Below, piece after piece: positions 1-8,379 of a stretch of DNA of 64,000 nucleotides. Source of the DNA: an uncultured Chryseobacterium sp. (lineage in GTDB: Bacteria; Bacteroidota; Bacteroidia; Flavobacteriales; Weeksellaceae); the NCBI GenBank assembly GCA_913774355.1, contig CAJYGB010000016.1, forward strand, positions 62,001 to 126,000. The letters run 5' to 3'. Both the position numbers and the translations under genes were made by a program. Under the pieces are notes generated by a model that was given only the letters and a program-made list of their open reading frames with translations, did no database searches and was not told where the DNA came from. Position 1 is the stretch's first letter; every line of letters begins with the position of its first letter.

Positions 1-2
1 CA

Positions 3-617
3 TACGCGGAAGAAACAGGAGCATTGATTTTAGACACGAGAAATCCTGGCGATTTCTGGAAAGGATTTATCCCGAATTCCATTAATATCGGGCTGAAAGG
101 TGATTTTGCTCCTTGGGTAGGCACGCTGATTGTCGACGTAAAACACCCTCTGCTATTAGTTGTGGAAGAAGGAACCGAAGAAGAAGCCATTACAAGACTC
201 AGCCGCGTGGGCTTTGATAATGTCCTGGGTTATCTGAAAGGTGGTTTTGAAGCATGGAAAAACAGCGGTGGAGAAACAGACGAGATACACAGAATTTCTC
301 CGGAAGAATTTTCACAACAGTTTACAGCAGATTCCAAAGTGATCGATGTTCGTAAAATATCAGAATATTCTGCGGAGCATATCGATAATGCCTACAATAA
401 GCCTTTAGACACAATAAGCGATTGGGTGAAAACCATTAATGGTGCCGAACATTTCTTTCTTCACTGCGCAGGAGGCTATCGGAGTATGATTGCGGCAAGC
501 ATCCTGAATTCGCATGGCATCCGAAATTTTACCGAAATAGAAGGCGGCTTCGGTGCCATTAAAAAAACGGAAAAGTTTCCGACCACGGATTTTATCTGTC
601 AGTCAAAAGTAATTTAA
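3..617 (+). CDS. MBL-fold/rhodanese sulfurtransferase, C-terminal part (5' end outside window)
   Basis: The reading frame is open from the left edge, so the N-terminus is missing. Two rhodanese domains are visible. The first (DTRNPGDFW...GFIPNSINI) has no catalytic cysteine. The second (VIDVRKISEYSAEHI) ends in the active-site loop HCAGGYRS, with the Cys codon at 465-467. This tandem arrangement is known at the C-terminus of MBL-fold hydrolases of the persulfide-dioxygenase type, which act in sulfide and persulfide metabolism. The MBL domain would lie upstream and is inferred. A thioredoxin gene follows on the same strand, which suits thiol/sulfur redox chemistry. A stand-alone double rhodanese is the alternative. 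Confidence 0.8.
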   Translation, partial: YAEETGALILDTRNPGDFWKGFIPNSINIGLKGDFAPWVGTLIVDVKHPLLLVVEEGTEEEAITRLSRVGFDNVLGYLKGGFEAWKNSGGETDEIHRISPEEFSQQFTADSKVIDVRKISEYSAEHIDNAYNKPLDTISDWVKTINGAEHFFLHCAGGYRSMIAASILNSHGIRNFTEIEGGFGAIKKTEKFPTTDFICQSKVI

Positions 618-662
618 AATGGAATTATTTTTGCAATAATTCGTATGCATAACAAATTCAAT

Positions 663-748
663 ACACTTTAGTTTGTAAAACGTATTTAAAGCACCTGTCT
701 GATAAGTTCGGATATTTTAAGTGATTTAAATTTTATAAACTAAAGTGT
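663..748. repeat. 86-bp inverted repeat upstream of the thioredoxin gene
   Basis: The arms at 663-680 and 731-748 are reverse complements over 18 bp with one position that forms a G-T wobble. The left arm begins ACACTTTAGTTT. The loop is about 50 nt. The element lies between the rhodanese stop (617) and the thioredoxin ATG (774). It could be a transcript hairpin or a small mobile-type element with terminal inverted repeats. No U-tract follows the right arm that would make it a classic terminator. Confidence 0.6.
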
Positions 749-773
749 TTCTTTTAATTAAAACCAATATTCT

Positions 774-1073
774 ATGTCACAAAAATTTCAGGAAATTATT
801 GATTCAGAAAGGCCGGTACTGATCGACTTCTTTGCTACCTGGTGCCAACCGTGCAAAGTACAGTCTTCCGTTTTAAATACCGTAAAAGAAAATGTTGGTG
901 AAAATGCCAGGATCATTAAAGTGGACGTAGACCAGTACCCGGCATTGGCCAGTCATTATGGCGTCCGGGGAGTTCCTACCCTTGCAATCTTTAAAAAAGG
1001 AGAAATGCTATGGAAAGAAAGCGGCGTACATGACGTGAATACTTTAACGCAGCTTTTAAAACAATATACTTAA
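774..1073 (+). CDS. trxA: Thioredoxin
   Basis: A small cytoplasmic thiol-disulfide oxidoreductase of 99 aa, close to the usual size. The active site is WCQPC (Cys24 and Cys27); most thioredoxins have WCGPC. The cis-proline loop is present as RGVPTL near residue 65. There is no signal peptide, so it acts in the cytoplasm, reducing protein disulfides. It follows the rhodanese gene by about 155 nt, in which a long inverted repeat sits. The Gln in the active site may shift redox potential; that is inference. Confidence 0.93.
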   Translation: MSQKFQEIIDSERPVLIDFFATWCQPCKVQSSVLNTVKENVGENARIIKVDVDQYPALASHYGVRGVPTLAIFKKGEMLWKESGVHDVNTLTQLLKQYT

Positions 1074-1119
1074 ATACAAGAGTAAGTCTGAGGCAAAAAT
1101 TGATCCTCAGCCTTACTTT

Positions 1120-1872
1120 TTATAACTCAATCGAGAAAGAATCGCGATCGTTCAGAAACCGGAAATGGTTCCTGAATTTTTTAAGATCTTCCAAATTAAC
1201 TTCCGCTGTAACGAGATTACCCTTTTTATCTGATATCTCCGTTCCGTCTGCAAAAAAACAATGGGAGCTTTCCTGGTAAAACAAACTATTTCCATCGGTC
1301 CCGATCCTGTTTAACCCGAAAACAAAAGCCAGGTTCTCAATAGCCCTTGCCTTCAACAGATGTTCCCAGGCTCCGACCCTTTTTTCAGGCCAGTTGGCTA
1401 CGTACAGAATAGCATCATAATCGTTATTGTTTCTTGCGAAAACCGGAAAACGCAGATCATAGCAGACCTGCAGCAATATCCTGAACCCTTTATAATGTAC
1501 AATAACCCTTTCTTTTCCAGGGGCATATACTTTATCTTCCCCTGAGAAAGAAAACAAATGCCTTTTATTATAAAGGTCAATATGGGAATCCGGATGCACA
1601 AAATACATCCTGTTGTAAAAAAGGCCATTGTCTTCTACAGGAGCACTTCCACAGAAGGCCGCATTTTTTTCTTTCGCCATTTTCTTAAGGAATTCCAGCG
1701 ATTCCAGATTCCGGTCGGAGACTTCCGAGGCATCCATGCAGAAGCCCGTCGAAAACATTTCCGGGAGCAGGAACAAATCCGCTTCCTGATTCTGCAGTTC
1801 TTTTTCAATACGCTGAAAGTTTTCCGTTTTATTTTTCCAGACAATATCCAGATTCAGTCCTGTAATCTTCAT
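1120..1872 (-). CDS. Nitrilase-family amidohydrolase (omega-amidase-like)
   Basis: A carbon-nitrogen hydrolase of 250 aa. The Glu-Lys-Cys triad is visible: Glu38 in LLPEMFSTGF, Lys103 in LYNKRHLF and Cys137 in LLQVCYDLRFPVF. The length and the PEMFSTGF motif fit the YafV/Nit2 omega-amidase branch, which hydrolyses alpha-ketoglutaramate or similar amides for metabolite repair. The substrate is inferred from family. The protein has no signal peptide. It is monocistronic, convergent with the thioredoxin gene, and starts at an ATG on the minus strand. Confidence 0.87.
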   Translation of the reverse strand: MKITGLNLDIVWKNKTENFQRIEKELQNQEADLFLLPEMFSTGFCMDASEVSDRNLESLEFLKKMAKEKNAAFCGSAPVEDNGLFYNRMYFVHPDSHIDLYNKRHLFSFSGEDKVYAPGKERVIVHYKGFRILLQVCYDLRFPVFARNNNDYDAILYVANWPEKRVGAWEHLLKARAIENLAFVFGLNRIGTDGNSLFYQESSHCFFADGTEISDKKGNLVTAEVNLEDLKKFRNHFRFLNDRDSFSIEL

Positions 1873-2026
1873 AAACTTTGTTAAAAAACTTCCCTAAAAA
1901 TACGATTTTTCATTGATTTCGGTTTTATTTTTGTTGCGGATGTCGTAAACTGCAAAAGTTTAAACAAGTTTGGTATTGATACGGCATTTATCTTTTAGCT
2001 AAATAATAATATTAAAAAATAAATTT

Positions 2027-2467
2027 ATGAAGAAACTGTTTTTTATGCTGATACTCATTTTCGCCGGCACTGCTGCTGCTGCTCAGGCCTGGACGGGAAA
2101 AGGAGACCAGAAGATCAATGCCGGGCTCAGCGCCTGGGGATACGGAACAGGAATTACCGGGACCTATGACTACGGACTGAACAGCCTGATTTCCGTAGGA
2201 GCCGGGCTGAATGTTTATTTCGATAATTATAAAGACAGCAACGACGAAAACAGGGTTTTTGCTTTCGGAAGGGTAAATTTTCACCTGAAAAACGCCCTGC
2301 AGCTGCCGGAGAAGCTGGATATTTATCCGGGCGTTGACGTGGGTGTTGTGGGCAGGAATTTCGGGCTTGGGGCACACATCGGCGCTAGATACTTTTTCAC
2401 CGAGAGAATCGGCGTTTTCGCCGAAGTCGGCAACAATGGCAGTCTCGGGGTTTCCATTAATCTGTAA
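2027..2467 (+). CDS. Small outer-membrane beta-barrel-like protein
   Basis: This 146-aa protein has a clear signal peptide (MKKLFFMLILIFAGTAAAAQA), with cleavage likely after AAAA or AQA. The mature part is glycine- and aromatic-rich with alternating strands (GTYDYGL, GAGLNVYFDNY, IGARYFFTERIGVFAEVG), ending in a hydrophobic NL. This suits a small porin-like barrel. It resembles a family I recall as DUF6646 in flavobacteria, but that name is from memory. The function is unknown. A strong terminator follows at 2491-2520. Confidence 0.75.
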   Translation: MKKLFFMLILIFAGTAAAAQAWTGKGDQKINAGLSAWGYGTGITGTYDYGLNSLISVGAGLNVYFDNYKDSNDENRVFAFGRVNFHLKNALQLPEKLDIYPGVDVGVVGRNFGLGAHIGARYFFTERIGVFAEVGNNGSLGVSINL

Positions 2468-2490
2468 TACATTATGGCTTTATATGACAA

Positions 2491-2520
2491 AGCTTCCCGT
2501 TTCGGGAGGCTTTTTTATTT
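2491..2520 (+). terminator. Rho-independent terminator
   Basis: The stem GCTTCCCG / CGGGAGGC (one G-T pair) with a short TTT loop is followed by TTTTTTATTT. It ends the small outer-membrane protein gene. Its T-run abuts the -33 element of the next gene's promoter. Confidence 0.8.
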
Positions 2521-2548
2521 GGCATAGTTTTGAGAATTGTTACCTTTG
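2519..2548 (+). promoter_or_regulatory. Bacteroidetes-type promoter for rseP
   Basis: TTG (2519-2521), a 19-nt spacer and TACCTTTG (2541-2548) match the flavobacterial consensus TTG-N17-23-TAnnTTTG. The rseP ATG lies 23 nt downstream. Confidence 0.7.
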
Positions 2549-2571
2549 CAAATTAAACTTAAAAAGCATTA

Positions 2572-3933
2572 ATGGAAATAGCAATCAAAATGTTTCAATT
2601 TATATTGAGCATTTCTATCCTGGTCATCCTTCACGAGCTTGGGCATTTCTTACCCGCCAAATGGTTCAAGACCAAAGTTGAAAAATTCTATCTTTTCTTC
2701 GATCCGTGGTTTTCTCTGGTAAAGAAAAAAGTGGGCGAAACCGAATATGGGATCGGCTGGCTTCCTTTCGGGGGTTATGTGAAGATCGCCGGAATGGTGG
2801 ATGAAAGTATGGATACCGAACAACTGAAGCAGCCTGCACAGCCTTGGGAATTCCGTGCGAAACCGGCATGGCAGCGACTAATCATCATGTTGGGAGGAGT
2901 TACGGTAAATTTTTTCCTGGCGTGGATCATCTATACCTGCCTTTCTTTTTTTAATGGAGAAGTATATGCTGATCTTACGAAATTCAACAACGGAGTCGGC
3001 GTAACGGAAGCCGGTAAAAAAATGGGATTCCAGAGCGGTGATAAAATCATTAATATCGACGGAAAACCTGCCGAAAGACTGGATAATGCCTCTATCAATA
3101 TTCTTTTAGGTGATCATGTAACGGTACTCAGAAACGGAAAGGAAGTTACTTTCCCGATTGAAAAAGAAGGAGTGGCAGAAGTTTTAAAGCAGAAAGAAGC
3201 TAAATTATACATCACGCCACGATTCCCGATGATTATCGATTCTTTAGCAAGCCCGTCTTCAAAAGCTTCAGGCCTGGCAAAAGGCGATAAAGTAATTGCA
3301 GTGAACGGGAAACCAACTCCTTTCTTCGACGAAGTAAGCTCCGTATTATCTGAAAACAAAGGAAAGACCATAGCTATTGAAGTGTTAAGAAACGGCAAGC
3401 AGGAAACTTTTAATGCAGCCGTTGACAAAGACGGTAAACTGGGAGTAGCAATCAATCAGAAATTGATGGCCAATGTTATGGCTAACGTTACTACCAATAA
3501 AAAATATTCTTTTGGAGAAGCCATCCCGAGAGGTTTTGAAAGAACCATCGAAGCTTTGACCATGCAGGTGAAACAGTTCAAAATCATGTTCAATTCAAAG
3601 ATCCAGGGGTATAAAAATGTAGGTGGGCCTATTGCCATCGTTAAAAACATGCCGGTAGACAAAGGTGCAGACGGAAGTATTTCCATCAACTGGGCCGCCT
3701 TCTGGAGCTTTACAGCCATGTTCTCCGTATGGCTGGCATTCCTTAACTTAATCCCGATTCCGGGGCTGGACGGCGGGCACGTACTTTTCACTTTATATGA
3801 AATGATTGTCGGAAAGCCGGTTCCTCAGAAAGTATTGGAAAACGCACAGATGATCGGTGTTATCTTCCTGTTAGGCTTGATGTTAGTGATTTTCGGAAGT
3901 GACATATTCAAGATCTTTGCAGGAAAATTATAA
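2572..3933 (+). CDS. rseP: RIP metalloprotease RseP (site-2 protease)
   Basis: An integral inner-membrane zinc protease of 453 aa that cuts transmembrane anchors such as anti-sigma factors, and often signal-peptide remnants. HELGH (His21-His25) lies in the first membrane segment. The second metal motif, NLIPIPGLDGGH, is near residues 392-404 in the last membrane region. Two PDZ-like stretches lie in between (around GFQSGDKIINIDGKP and GLAKGDKVIAVNGKP). The length matches E. coli RseP (450 aa). The ATG at 2572 places HExxH at the expected depth. It is transcribed alone from the promoter at 2519-2548, and tRNA genes follow. Confidence 0.95.
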   Translation: MEIAIKMFQFILSISILVILHELGHFLPAKWFKTKVEKFYLFFDPWFSLVKKKVGETEYGIGWLPFGGYVKIAGMVDESMDTEQLKQPAQPWEFRAKPAWQRLIIMLGGVTVNFFLAWIIYTCLSFFNGEVYADLTKFNNGVGVTEAGKKMGFQSGDKIINIDGKPAERLDNASINILLGDHVTVLRNGKEVTFPIEKEGVAEVLKQKEAKLYITPRFPMIIDSLASPSSKASGLAKGDKVIAVNGKPTPFFDEVSSVLSENKGKTIAIEVLRNGKQETFNAAVDKDGKLGVAINQKLMANVMANVTTNKKYSFGEAIPRGFERTIEALTMQVKQFKIMFNSKIQGYKNVGGPIAIVKNMPVDKGADGSISINWAAFWSFTAMFSVWLAFLNLIPIPGLDGGHVLFTLYEMIVGKPVPQKVLENAQMIGVIFLLGLMLVIFGSDIFKIFAGKL

Positions 3934-3960
3934 CATTTTTCAATTTTAATAAAAAAATAT

Positions 3961-3991
3961 TTGCAGGGTATAAATATTCGTCCTATATTTG
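3961..3991 (+). promoter_or_regulatory. Promoter of the first tRNA-Asn gene
   Basis: TTG (3961-3963), a 20-nt spacer and TATATTTG (3984-3991) fit the flavobacterial consensus. The tRNA begins 23 nt after the -7 box. Confidence 0.7.
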
Positions 3992-4013
3992 CACCACTTA
4001 AAACAAAGGACCT

Positions 4014-4087
4014 TCCTCCTTAGCTCAGTTGGTTAGAGCATCTGACTGTTAATCAGAGGGTCGCTGGTTCGAGCCCAGCAGGAGGAG
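4014..4087 (+). tRNA. tRNA-Asn (GTT)
   Basis: A 74-nt cloverleaf: acceptor TCCTCCT/AGGAGGA with discriminator G, D-arm GCTC...GAGC, anticodon arm TCTG-ACTGTTAAT-CAGA with anticodon GTT, and T-arm GCTGG-TTCGAGC-CCAGC. The 3' CCA is not encoded in full, as is usual in Bacteroidetes. It reads asparagine codons AAC and AAT. It has its own promoter and its own terminator, and an identical copy lies 270 bp downstream. Confidence 0.97.
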
Positions 4088-4090
4088 CAA

Positions 4091-4121
4091 AAAGACTTAC
4101 AGCAATGTAAGTCTTTTTTTT
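4091..4121 (+). terminator. Terminator of first tRNA-Asn
   Basis: A perfect stem AAGACTTAC / GTAAGTCTT with loop AGCAAT and a run of T. It starts 4 nt after the tRNA end. Confidence 0.85.
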
Positions 4122-4230
4122 ATGGCTAAAACCGAATATTTTTTATAAATTTAATTGATTGATAAATAGCGGAATAAGCTACAATCACCGATGAATACAG
4201 GAAAAATATAAATATTTTTAAAATAAAAAT

Positions 4231-4261
4231 TTGTGTAATCATAATATTCATATTATATTTG
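4231..4261 (+). promoter_or_regulatory. Promoter of the second tRNA-Asn gene
   Basis: TTG (4231-4233), a 20-nt spacer and TATATTTG (4254-4261). The -7 box and the bases just after it (GCACCACT) are the same as in the first copy. Confidence 0.7.
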
Positions 4262-4283
4262 CACCACTCCAATAGAGGAAAAT

Positions 4284-4357
4284 TCCTCCTTAGCTCAGTT
4301 GGTTAGAGCATCTGACTGTTAATCAGAGGGTCGCTGGTTCGAGCCCAGCAGGAGGAG
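4284..4357 (+). tRNA. tRNA-Asn (GTT), second copy
   Basis: Identical over 74 nt to the gene at 4014-4087, with the same GTT anticodon. The duplication also covers the downstream terminator and the -7 region, while the roughly 130 nt in between differ. Each copy can therefore be transcribed and terminated independently. Confidence 0.97.
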
Positions 4358-4360
4358 CAA

Positions 4361-4389
4361 AAAGACTTACAGCAATGTAAGTCTTTTTT
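4361..4389 (+). terminator. Terminator of second tRNA-Asn
   Basis: The same stem-loop as after copy one (AAGACTTAC / GTAAGTCTT), with a T-run. Confidence 0.85.
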
Positions 4390-4430
4390 ATTTATGATAC
4401 CCCTCCTTCACTGTTGAAGTGCGGTTTGCA

Positions 4431-4438
4431 TATATTTG
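4431..4438 (+). promoter_or_regulatory. -7 box of the SRAP gene promoter
   Basis: TATATTTG lies 21 nt before the ATG at 4460. No well-spaced TTG is seen upstream. A TTG that could be read as an earlier in-frame start (4436) is part of this box, which argues against it. Confidence 0.5.
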
Positions 4439-4459
4439 CACCTCTTTATAAAATTTCAT

Positions 4460-5089
4460 ATGTGCTATAATTTCAATAATAAAAAAGTAAGTTTACAGAA
4501 AGCGGTAGAGGATCTTGAGGCGGAAGGATATGAAGCGAAAAACTTTGTACTGAACGGCAGCATCAACGCATTCACCAAACAGACCGCTCCGACTATTCCA
4601 GCCGTGGTTAATTATAACGGAATTTTTTTAATGAATACCTTCTGGGGCGTTAAAGAAAATCCGGACGTTCCTACCAAGGGTAAAAACCTGCAATCTGAAA
4701 ATACCCATACTTATTACCGGAAAATCGAAAAGAACAGATGTCTGATTCCGGCATCCTCCTATTTTGAGCACAAAAGCATTTATATTCCAGGCAGGAAAAC
4801 CCCGGCAAAGGCAAAGCATGAAATGTTCTGGAAAGACAAAGCACAATTTTACATCGCAGGATATTTTGATGTGTATGCCGATGGTAATTTAGGATTTGGC
4901 CTGGTAACCACACTTTCTAATCCGGTACAGGCGAAAATCCACGACCGGATGATTATCACCCTTGACGCAAAAACAGGAAGAGAATTCCTGGAGCAGGAGC
5001 CCATCGAAAAATTCCAGTTCCCGAACTATTCGCCTGAGCTGGAATACATAAACCTGGAACCGGAGAAAGCTCCGAATACTTTATTTTAG
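4460..5089 (+). CDS. SRAP domain protein (HMCES/YedK-type abasic-site DNA-protein crosslinker)
   Basis: SRAP proteins shield abasic sites in single-stranded DNA by forming a covalent bond through the amino-terminal Cys exposed after Met removal. Starting at ATG 4460 gives MCYNF, which puts this Cys at position 2 as the family requires, so I chose it over an in-frame TTG at 4436. Other family motifs are RCLIPASSYFEHK (catalytic Glu; usual form RC..PA.G.YEW) and HDRMIITL (catalytic His). The Asn-rich motif is divergent (NLQSENTHT). The 209-aa length is normal for the family. It is expected to act in the cytoplasm at replication forks. It stands alone downstream of the tRNA-Asn pair. Confidence 0.9.
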   Translation: MCYNFNNKKVSLQKAVEDLEAEGYEAKNFVLNGSINAFTKQTAPTIPAVVNYNGIFLMNTFWGVKENPDVPTKGKNLQSENTHTYYRKIEKNRCLIPASSYFEHKSIYIPGRKTPAKAKHEMFWKDKAQFYIAGYFDVYADGNLGFGLVTTLSNPVQAKIHDRMIITLDAKTGREFLEQEPIEKFQFPNYSPELEYINLEPEKAPNTLF

Positions 5090-5283
5090 CAGAAATCAGG
5101 TTAAAAGGCAGGAGAAAGACACTGGAAATTTCTTCGGTGAATGTATTATTAACAGTTTAAAGAAAAAATTCCAATTAAAATTCCTGGTCACTTTCTCGCT
5201 TTACCAATTGTTTTCTTCGTCAATTACTGAAAACAAATTCAATGCTGCCGGATTCATATTATTTTAAATTCATACAAATTAAA

Positions 5284-5305
5284 AAAGCCCTTTGAGAAGG
5301 GCTTT
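5284..5305 (-). terminator. Terminator for the 79-aa gene
   Basis: The stem AAAGCCCTT / AAGGGCTTT has a T-run only when read on the minus strand, so it serves the gene ending at 5309. Confidence 0.75.
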
Positions 5306-5308
5306 CTG

Positions 5309-5548
5309 TTATATAAAAAACGGGGAAGCGGAAGATGGATCCGTTGTCGTATGAACCGTAATAATGCTGTTCTTCAGCAATAAAGCGGGAAACATCGTAC
5401 CGGAACCGTCCTTTTCAAAATAAATCCCTTTTATATTCAGGTCATCGGTTAAAGCTTCGGTAATTTCCATATGAATCTTTTTGAAATATTCTTCATTGTC
5501 AAATTCCAGGGTTACTTTTTCAATAGGGGTTTTGATTTCTATTTTCAT
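5309..5548 (-). CDS. Hypothetical protein, 79 aa
   Basis: I do not recognise this family. The product is acidic, soluble and has no signal peptide or membrane segment. It shows alternating strand/helix character (MKIEIKTPIEKVTLEFDN, then a helix EEYFKKIHMEITEAL, then GIYFEKDGSGTMFPALLLK). The start ATG and the strong minus-strand terminator directly after the stop support a real gene. About 250 nt separate it from the divergent DUF5686 gene. Confidence 0.6.
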   Translation of the reverse strand: MKIEIKTPIEKVTLEFDNEEYFKKIHMEITEALTDDLNIKGIYFEKDGSGTMFPALLLKNSIITVHTTTDPSSASPFFI

Positions 5549-5815
5549 AATATATAAAGTTTATAGGTTGTGATCGCAAAGAGCATGCATTAAATCGAAA
5601 TGCTCACTGGATGATACAAAATACAAGCCTAGCCCAACAGAATCTCAATTATATTCTTTATTTTATGAAACAGCGGAACATAGACCGCCCAACCATCGCC
5701 TTATTTCCTTACCTTTGTGGCTTGGCATTTACTTCCTTTCGAATGTAAAGATTATTAATGCAGCGCAATAAATCTGCATACTTTTTGTTTATGCCATAGC
5801 TTGAATAAACAACAA

Positions 5816-8341
5816 ATGCTAATTAGTAACTCCAGATATTACCCCCTGTTTTTTTTACTGTTTTTTACCGGATGGGCGCATGCCCAAAATACAGCCAGCG
5901 GAAAAATTGTAGACGGGAAAACCAATAAACAGATCAGTGGTGTGGAAATATTCATCAATGAGAACGATAAACCTGCCTTAACGACTACCTCCGGGAATTT
6001 TATGGTGCAGTCCGACACCATTATTTATAAATTAAAATTTTTAAGGAAAAACTATTCTTTAGAAACCATAGAGGTCACTCCTGAAAACGCCGTGAATATT
6101 TTTGTAAAGCTTGCCCAGGAGAAAGTAAGCAGCATTCAGGAAGTCGTTATCCACAATGAAAAACCGAAATACAAAAACAAAAAGGAGAATCCGGCCTATG
6201 CGATTATGCAGAAGGTCTGGGAAAGGAAAAGAAACAACGGACTGGATAAATTCGATACCTATACTTACAAAGAGTATGAGAAGATCCAGTTTGACGCCAA
6301 CAATCTCGATAGTGCCTTCATGAAACGGAAAATCTTCAACAAGCTTGAATTTATTTTCGATTATAAAGATTCCACGGCAAGCGGAAAATTAGCACTCCCG
6401 GTGTTTCTCAACGAAGCGGTTTATGAAAATTACGGAGAAAACAGGCCGGCAAAACGAACCAAAAAGCTTCTTGTCGCTCAGAAAACTTCCGGTTTCCAGG
6501 ACAACCAGATCATTACTTTAACAGCCAAAAATCTATACCGGGACATTAATATTTACGACAATACCCTGAATTATTTCGACATCGGCTTTCCAAGTCCGGT
6601 TGGAGAAACCGGTTTCAGCACGTATGATTACAACCTGATCGACACCATTTCGATACGCGGAGAAGAAGCGTTTAAAATTCGCTACCAACCCAAAAGAACA
6701 GAAGTCCTTGCCTTTCAGGGCTATCTATATATTGATACCGATAGCTATGCCGTTCTGGGAGCTACCCTGAAATCCACCCAGAAAATTAACGTCAATTTTA
6801 TTAATGGGATTTCAACGGAACTGGAATATGACAATCCGGACGAAAATACGTTTTTACCCCAAAAGGTAATTACGGAAATAGAAATGACGCCTTTTTCCAA
6901 AAAGAAAAGTGCGAAAAGCATTGTCGCCAAACGAACCGTTGATTATTCTGAATACCAGTTTAACAAGCCGCTGGAAGATAAAATTTTCAAAAGGCAGGAA
7001 GCGGAATATGAAGATAAATTCGTAGAAAAAGATGATGCCTATTGGGTACAGGCAAGACCGGATTCTTTATCGAAAAGCGAGCAAGGCGTATATGAAATGC
7101 TGGACAAGCTTCAGCAGACTCCGAAATTCAACCGGATTGTAAAGCTTTACGAAACATTGGCGTCCGGTTATTACCACGTAGGTAACGCAGTAGATTTAGG
7201 CCCTATTTTCTCTGTTTACGGAAAGAACGAGGTAGAAGGCGATCGGATAAGAATTGGGGCAAGAACGTACTTTACCAGAAATGATCCTTGGAGACTTCAG
7301 TTCTATACCGCATACGGCTTTAAGGACCATCAGGTAAAATACGGAGCCGAAGCAAGATATATGTTCAACAGGGTAAACCGGTTTACGATAGGCGCCGGAA
7401 CACGAAGAGATATTCTTCAGCTTGGAGTTCAGCTGACCAACGATGACGGAATTATGGCCAGAACTTTTGCTTCTTCCACTATTTTTGCCAGAGGAGAAAA
7501 TGCTTCTTTAAGCTCGGTAAACCAGACCAACGTTTTCACATCAATCGAGCCTTGGAAAAACATCCAGATCCGGCTGGACGGAACCATGCAGAGCATTAAA
7601 TCGGCCAATCCATCAGGTTTTAACCTGATGTATTATAAAAACGGAGATTTGAGAAAGACGACCAACGATTCCCATTTCACCTTAAGCCTGATCGCCAGAC
7701 CGGGTGCTAAATTTTCACAAACCGGATTAGACCGTACCGAACACGGAACCCTGGCACCAACCATTGTACTGAAATATACGAAAGGAGTGGAAGGATTATT
7801 CGGATCGGATTTTAACTATAATAAACTACAATTTTTATTTTATAAGCCAATCCTGATCGGAAGCTGGGGTAAATTAATGCTGAATTTTGAAGCCGGGAAA
7901 AATTTCGATACCGTTCCATTGGCTTTGCAGAATGTGATTCCCGGAAACCAGTCTTACAGCTTAGCCCAGAATACTTTTGCTCAGCTTAATTATTATGAAT
8001 TTGTTGCGGACACTTATACTACCCTTCATTTAGAGCATCATTTCAATGGAAAAATACTTTCGTTTATCCCTCTGATCAAGAAATTAAAGCTAAGGGAAAT
8101 TGCATTTATCCGGGGCGCTTACGGAACCTTGAGTGACGCTTCAAAAGCCATCAATGTAGAAGGATTTAAATACTCCGCGCCCAGTGAACACATATACTAC
8201 GAATACGGTTTCGGAATCGAAAACATCGGCTTCGGAAACCTCAGAATTTTCAGAGTAGATTTCAACTGGCGGGGAAACTATCTCGATCGTCCGGATATTT
8301 CAACCTTCGGCATAAAAGCTGGGTTCCAGGTAAACTTTTAA
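5816..8341 (+). CDS. DUF5686 / carboxypeptidase-like regulatory domain outer-membrane protein
   Basis: A protein of about 841 aa. The signal peptide (PLFFLLFFTGWAHAQ) is followed by a CarboxypepD_reg-like beta-sandwich (GKIVDGKTNKQISGVEIFI) as in TonB-dependent receptors, then a long DUF5686 region (YAIMQKVWERKRNN, FDTYTYKEYEKI) and a C-terminal beta-barrel ending in F (GIKAGFQVNF). No plug domain is seen, so it is not a standard TBDR. The role is unknown; members are common in Bacteroidetes outer membranes. I start at ATG 5816. A TTG at 5801 in the same frame would add MNKQQ but follows a TTTTTG-rich, promoter-like stretch. A possible -7 box TACCTTTG is at 5710-5717. Confidence 0.85.
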   Translation: MLISNSRYYPLFFLLFFTGWAHAQNTASGKIVDGKTNKQISGVEIFINENDKPALTTTSGNFMVQSDTIIYKLKFLRKNYSLETIEVTPENAVNIFVKLAQEKVSSIQEVVIHNEKPKYKNKKENPAYAIMQKVWERKRNNGLDKFDTYTYKEYEKIQFDANNLDSAFMKRKIFNKLEFIFDYKDSTASGKLALPVFLNEAVYENYGENRPAKRTKKLLVAQKTSGFQDNQIITLTAKNLYRDINIYDNTLNYFDIGFPSPVGETGFSTYDYNLIDTISIRGEEAFKIRYQPKRTEVLAFQGYLYIDTDSYAVLGATLKSTQKINVNFINGISTELEYDNPDENTFLPQKVITEIEMTPFSKKKSAKSIVAKRTVDYSEYQFNKPLEDKIFKRQEAEYEDKFVEKDDAYWVQARPDSLSKSEQGVYEMLDKLQQTPKFNRIVKLYETLASGYYHVGNAVDLGPIFSVYGKNEVEGDRIRIGARTYFTRNDPWRLQFYTAYGFKDHQVKYGAEARYMFNRVNRFTIGAGTRRDILQLGVQLTNDDGIMARTFASSTIFARGENASLSSVNQTNVFTSIEPWKNIQIRLDGTMQSIKSANPSGFNLMYYKNGDLRKTTNDSHFTLSLIARPGAKFSQTGLDRTEHGTLAPTIVLKYTKGVEGLFGSDFNYNKLQFLFYKPILIGSWGKLMLNFEAGKNFDTVPLALQNVIPGNQSYSLAQNTFAQLNYYEFVADTYTTLHLEHHFNGKILSFIPLIKKLKLREIAFIRGAYGTLSDASKAINVEGFKYSAPSEHIYYEYGFGIENIGFGNLRIFRVDFNWRGNYLDRPDISTFGIKAGFQVNF

Positions 8342-8346
8342 ATACT

Positions 8347-8378
8347 AAACTCCTTCGGTTGAAGGAGTTTTATTTTTA
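8347..8378 (+). terminator. Terminator of the DUF5686 gene
   Basis: A perfect stem AAACTCCTTC / GAAGGAGTTT with loop GGTT, followed by TTATTTTTATT. It lies between two convergent genes. Confidence 0.85.
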
Positions 8379-8379
8379 T

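Noticed and set aside
4014..4389. tRNA-Asn pair as an integration site of a mobile element
   Set aside because: No integrase, no direct repeat of a tRNA 3' end elsewhere, and housekeeping-type genes on both sides.
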